Made by a program: the position numbers and the translations under genes. The notes under the pieces are model-generated. The model searched no databases. It worked only from the letters and a program-made list of their open reading frames with translations, and was not told the origin of the DNA. From Isoperla grammatica (Eukaryota > Arthropoda > Insecta > Plecoptera > Perlodidae), in NCBI GenBank assembly GCA_945910005.1, contig OX246743.1:10398587-10462586 (forward strand): 64,000 bases of DNA, given 5' to 3'. Shown here piece by piece: positions 60,596 through 64,000 of this stretch. The stretch's first letter is position 1. Each line of letters opens with the position of its first letter.

Positions 60596-60786
60596 TAGCC
60601 TTGCACTAAACCAGGAGGTCGCCGGTTCGATTCCGGCCACCGGCAGTCCTACTATAGCCCTCGGACATTCCTTCCCAACTATCCAAACACCCTAATAACC
60701 TAGTTAGTCACCTGAAGAGGGGCACATCAGGTAAAGCTCGTGTGCACCCTATAACGGGTATTCCTACGAAAAATGATTACTTATTA
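60596..60786 (+). mobile_element. tRNA-derived SINE (family A), internally deleted copy
   Basis: The B box GCCGGTTCGATTCCGGCCAC (60621-60640) and CACCGGCAGTCCTACTATAG are followed by GCCCTCGGACATTCC and GTGTGCACCCTATAACGGGT, in the same order as 43413-43688. The A-box half of the head is missing. The ~65 bp between the two AGTCCT hexamers of the full copy (from about 43487) are absent. The deletion therefore occurred between short direct repeats. It lies directly upstream of the 31-bp minisatellite. Confidence 0.85.
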
Positions 60787-60815
60787 TATATTTGTCGTAA
60801 AAATGAATGCCACAG

Positions 60816-61286
60816 TTAGGGTGACGTAACGACTGAAACCAACTGATTAGGGTGACGTAACGACTGAAACCAACTGATTGGGGTGACGTAACGACTGAAA
60901 CCAACTGATTGGGGTGACGTAACGACTGAAACCAACTGATTGGGGTGACGTAACGACTGAAACCAACTGATTAGGGTGACGTAACGACTGGAACCAACTG
61001 ATTGGGGTGACGTAACGACTGAAACCAACTGATTGGGGTGACGTAATGACTGAAACCAACTGATTAGGGTGACGTAACGACTGAAACCAACTGATTAGGG
61101 TGACGTATCGACTGAAACCAACTGATTGGGGTGACGTAACGACTAGAACCAACTGATTAGGGTGACGTAACGACTGGAACCAACTGATTAGGGTGAGGGT
61201 GACGTAACGACTAGAACCAACTGATTAGGGTGACGTAACGACTGGAACCAACTGATTAGGGTGACGTAACGACTGAAACCAACTGA
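60816..61286. repeat. 31-bp minisatellite, ~15 copies
   Basis: The unit is GATT(A/G)GGGTGACGTAACGACT, G(A/G)AACCAACT. One junction has an extra AGGGTG near 61194-61200. Each unit contains TGACGTAA, a bZIP (CRE/ATF-like) binding core, apart from one ATGACT and one TATCG variant. 31 is not a multiple of three; the minus-strand frames at 60816-61152 are repeat artefacts. Confidence 0.95.
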
Positions 61287-62944
61287 GCAAAGAACGTTCA
61301 CCCGAGGACACGAGCTGTAAATATATTTCTTCAAACTAGACATCTTTTGCACGTGCACTGCATGAAATTACAAAAAATAAGTATTTAAAAGTATGACAGG
61401 TAAACGTGAAAAGTTTTGAATGAATATACCGACCGCTGTCTTCCCACTACGGCGGACAAAATGGGCATAAATCAATTGTCCAGCTATGATGTCATCGGGC
61501 TATGAATAATATAACAATGACTATATATTCATCTTGGTACTGATCACGTCATTATACACTCATTATTTTGTTGAATAAAATGGAATGGGTTATTGGAACG
61601 AAAGTGCTCATCAACTTAGTACCGGTACCTAGTTTGTATTTAGTAGTAGTAATGTAGTTTATAACATATATCATAGTTATAGTTTGCTTATGTAGGCACA
61701 CCGGACGATATTCATATTTGTACTCTGTATAAATCAAAGGATAGATAAGGAACTGAACTGAACTGAACTTAAAAAATGCACATGTTATTCTAGATCAAAT
61801 ATGACACGGAATAACTGCCACAATGTGATCTACTGACAATAATTACATCATGCGCCAACAATCACGAACATAAATGTAATCACATTATGTACTGTGCGAG
61901 GGTGGTGGAATAGATAGTAGATCTAGATAGCGCATACTCGATGTACAATAGTTACAAATTGAAGGCTACCATTATGACATGGCAAGCACATTACATACAA
62001 ATATGTGTGCAAGTGAATGAGTGGGATCGCGACTGTCATTTTCGCGTGTTCTGATCATACAACCCTAAAAAAGTACTTCTGTAATATTATTACATAAGTG
62101 CATTCAATACAAATGAACATGCGCCAATGCACAATATAAATACAGATCATTTCAGGATTCAATTATGTGATTAAACACTGCCTCCTTTGCTATCAATTAT
62201 CCGTTGATATGTCCGAGATTTGCCGTCCGAGATTTAACCCTATACCTGATGGCGAAGACACCGTGCATTTTGGAAGTAACGCAATGGTTGAAACCATGGT
62301 AACCAATCCGAGATTATCAAATGACCAAAGTTTGGTGAATTCGGACTGTCCCCCAACCCCTTCTCTCACGCGTTCCCCCCACAGATTCACCATCGCGATT
62401 ATCCTTCATGCGAATTGGAGGTCGGAAAGACCGATCAACGAAACTTCGCAATTAAAACGTACAAACCTACATAAAGCTGCATAATCATTATACAAAGTAG
62501 ACATTGATAAAGAGAAAATTTTCTTGCTTTCTGAAATCTAACCAATCTTAAAGTAAGCCTCAAAATGCAGGCTAATAAATCAGTGAATTCAAATATTAAA
62601 CTACCCACGTGGAATGTTTAATCTAACAAAATCAAGACAGAAGGGATTTAAATTTATTAAGACGTTTGGCATTGTTACATTCACTGACTTTGATGTGTAG
62701 ACACTATTTATACAAGTCTATTTAGCATAGCTATATTTAGCTTGGCACCTTGTTAACCTGCATTCAGATAATTATAAATACTCAACGAACCACAACCGAA
62801 GTTACAGTTCAGTTTTTTAATTATATCCAAAACATATTTTGCTAAAAAATACACATTTTAAAAACGATAACGATGACGGTTATATTTTTCCTTTAGTCTC
62901 ATATTTTGAAACGAAGCTTATTAAGTAGAGTGGTTTATGTATAA
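61287..62944. other. Intergenic, nothing recognised
   Basis: A short GAACT repeat (four units) lies at 61750-61769. The 105-codon frame at 62167-62484 shows no recognisable domain. Confidence 0.45.
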
Positions 62945-63350
62945 GATGAAAAAACGCCACAGAACACCCTTGAGCAAGCTAGGATTCGAACCTGGAACGT
63001 AAATAAATAAATAAAAAATAAATTCACATTTAGAGTCTACCCACTCAGTAATTAAACTGATTTGCAGTGGGGGACTTTAATTTAAAGTGACTAAACCTAC
63101 CCTGCAGGCTTCGAACACCATCGACGAGTGAGCGATAACCAATCAAAGATCGATATTTCAAATACGAAACATATGAATCAGTGATTGGACAGTGCGAACA
63201 CCTGCGGACAAATGCCAGAATCAACAAGGCCGATTCAGAACAACTTTGAATTTATTGAGTGCTTCGTTGCTAAGACGGCTCCAAAGTCACCGTTTATTTA
63301 TTCCTAAGCCAAGAAGTAATGGAATTGAATCCACACCATGGCTTACACCC
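62945..63350 (-). mobile_element. Nested SINEs: family C fragment with family B copy
   Basis: 62945-63000 matches the family C 3' region and head (AAAAACGCCAC, AGGATTCGAACCTGGAACG; compare 9690-9740) and stops abruptly. From 63001 the plus strand shows AAATAAATAAATAAAAAATA, then the reverse complement of the family B tail (GAGTCTACCCACTCAGTAAT, CAGTGGGGGACTTTAA). The family B body reappears in reverse at 63258-63345 (GCTTCGTTGCTAAGACGGCT, CCAAAGTCACCGTTTATTTA). About 180 bp of unrelated sequence (63080-63257) separates tail and body. Confidence 0.65.
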
Positions 63351-64000
63351 ATCCTGACCAAGATATTCAGCACACACTAAATAATCATAAATAAAATACT
63401 CAAACCGGTATGTATTCGTTTTCAACGTGCAAATGTGTATTGCAGGTGCAACATATATTCTTATTATAAAAAAGATAACAATACAAAATTTTAAAACAGT
63501 AAATAACAATCATTCCTCTACTACATTCTCAATATCTCCATCTCCAATTCAAAATGTATTGCGTTGTCTTACATTACCCTTGTTTACAAGCTCTTGAAAA
63601 TAATTAGATCTTTTAAAAAATCCAGTTTTAAACTACATATCCAGATGTGTATTAATTAATTTTTAACGTGCAAATGTATACAACATATGCAAAATATTTA
63701 TTCGTATTATAAAAAAGTTAACAATGCAATAACAATAATTTCTCTACTTACTACTACATTCTCAATCCCGATCTCTATAATTTTAATACGCCCCTTTTGC
63801 TGAGATGTAATTCAAATAATTCAAACTTAAGCAAGTATGGTTGTAAATCAGTTCCACAACAGAATAGGATAGGCATGAAATAAATAAATAAAGTTTATTA
63901 AACCCAGCTTGATGTTATATTATTCATAAAATTTCATACTTTCATATAGTGTGGCCACACACACACAGTATACAAAGCTCTTCAGAGGAGCGGCTTCGTT
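63351..64000. other. Intergenic, nothing recognised
   Basis: AT-rich sequence containing a weak direct duplication of ACGTGCAAATGTGTATTGCA-like sequence (63425 and 63666) and an ACACACACAC run at about 63958-63968. Confidence 0.45.

Noticed and set aside
60816..61152. Minus-strand frames of 70 and 101 codons in the 31-bp array
   Set aside because: Translation of the tandem repeat in more than one frame.

Overview
This window reads as intergenic, repeat-rich chromosomal DNA from an animal, most likely a mollusc and perhaps a gastropod. I found no intact protein-coding gene, no rRNA gene and no convincing functional tRNA gene. There are no operons, ribosome binding sites or prokaryotic gene packing. 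Outside tandem arrays the longest open frame is about 138 codons, and none of the short frames resembles a known protein except one broken retrotransposon fragment. The mollusc call is an inference. It rests on several tRNA-derived SINE families, on repeats carrying a GTCGTAAGAGGCGAC-like motif with 'gggcccggggtagaat' upstream and 'ctgtcgagtacgtcgttaa'-like tails downstream (a layout I associate with molluscan interspersed repeats), and on very frequent long dC/dG runs.

Layout. 1-7446 is one pyrimidine-rich minisatellite built of 33-bp and 42-bp units and cut off by the left window edge. Because both units are multiples of three, it gives two very long but spurious cysteine-rich frames. 7447-15000 is mostly unique AT-rich DNA with a G/C hairpin, a SINE, a 290-bp AAAT microsatellite and a tandem duplication. 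15000-25000 holds a long inverted repeat, two neighbouring fold-back elements and a 1-kb GT/GA-rich minisatellite. 25000-33200 holds a MITE copy, several SINEs and a 17-copy 61-bp satellite with a four-unit higher-order repeat. 33200-40600 is largely featureless. 40600-43700 holds a hAT-like element, a second MITE copy and a SINE with a perfect 12-bp target-site duplication. 43700-48300 is featureless. 48300-56700 is transposon-rich: SINEs, a decayed non-LTR retrotransposon C-terminus, a TTAA-flanked inverted-repeat element, a 1.3-kb hAT element with a perfect 8-bp target-site duplication, and a 56-bp minisatellite. 57000-64000 holds cryptic simple sequence, a second SINE copy beside a 31-bp minisatellite, and a nested pair of SINEs.

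Function. The sequences do not form a pathway. The window records tandem-repeat expansion plus non-autonomous DNA transposons and SINEs, with no autonomous transposase or reverse transcriptase present. I did not find a convincing new biological system. The items most worth checking are the 7.4-kb array, the hAT element with internal triplication, the paired inverted-repeat families, the TTAA element and the unusual density of dG/dC tracts.
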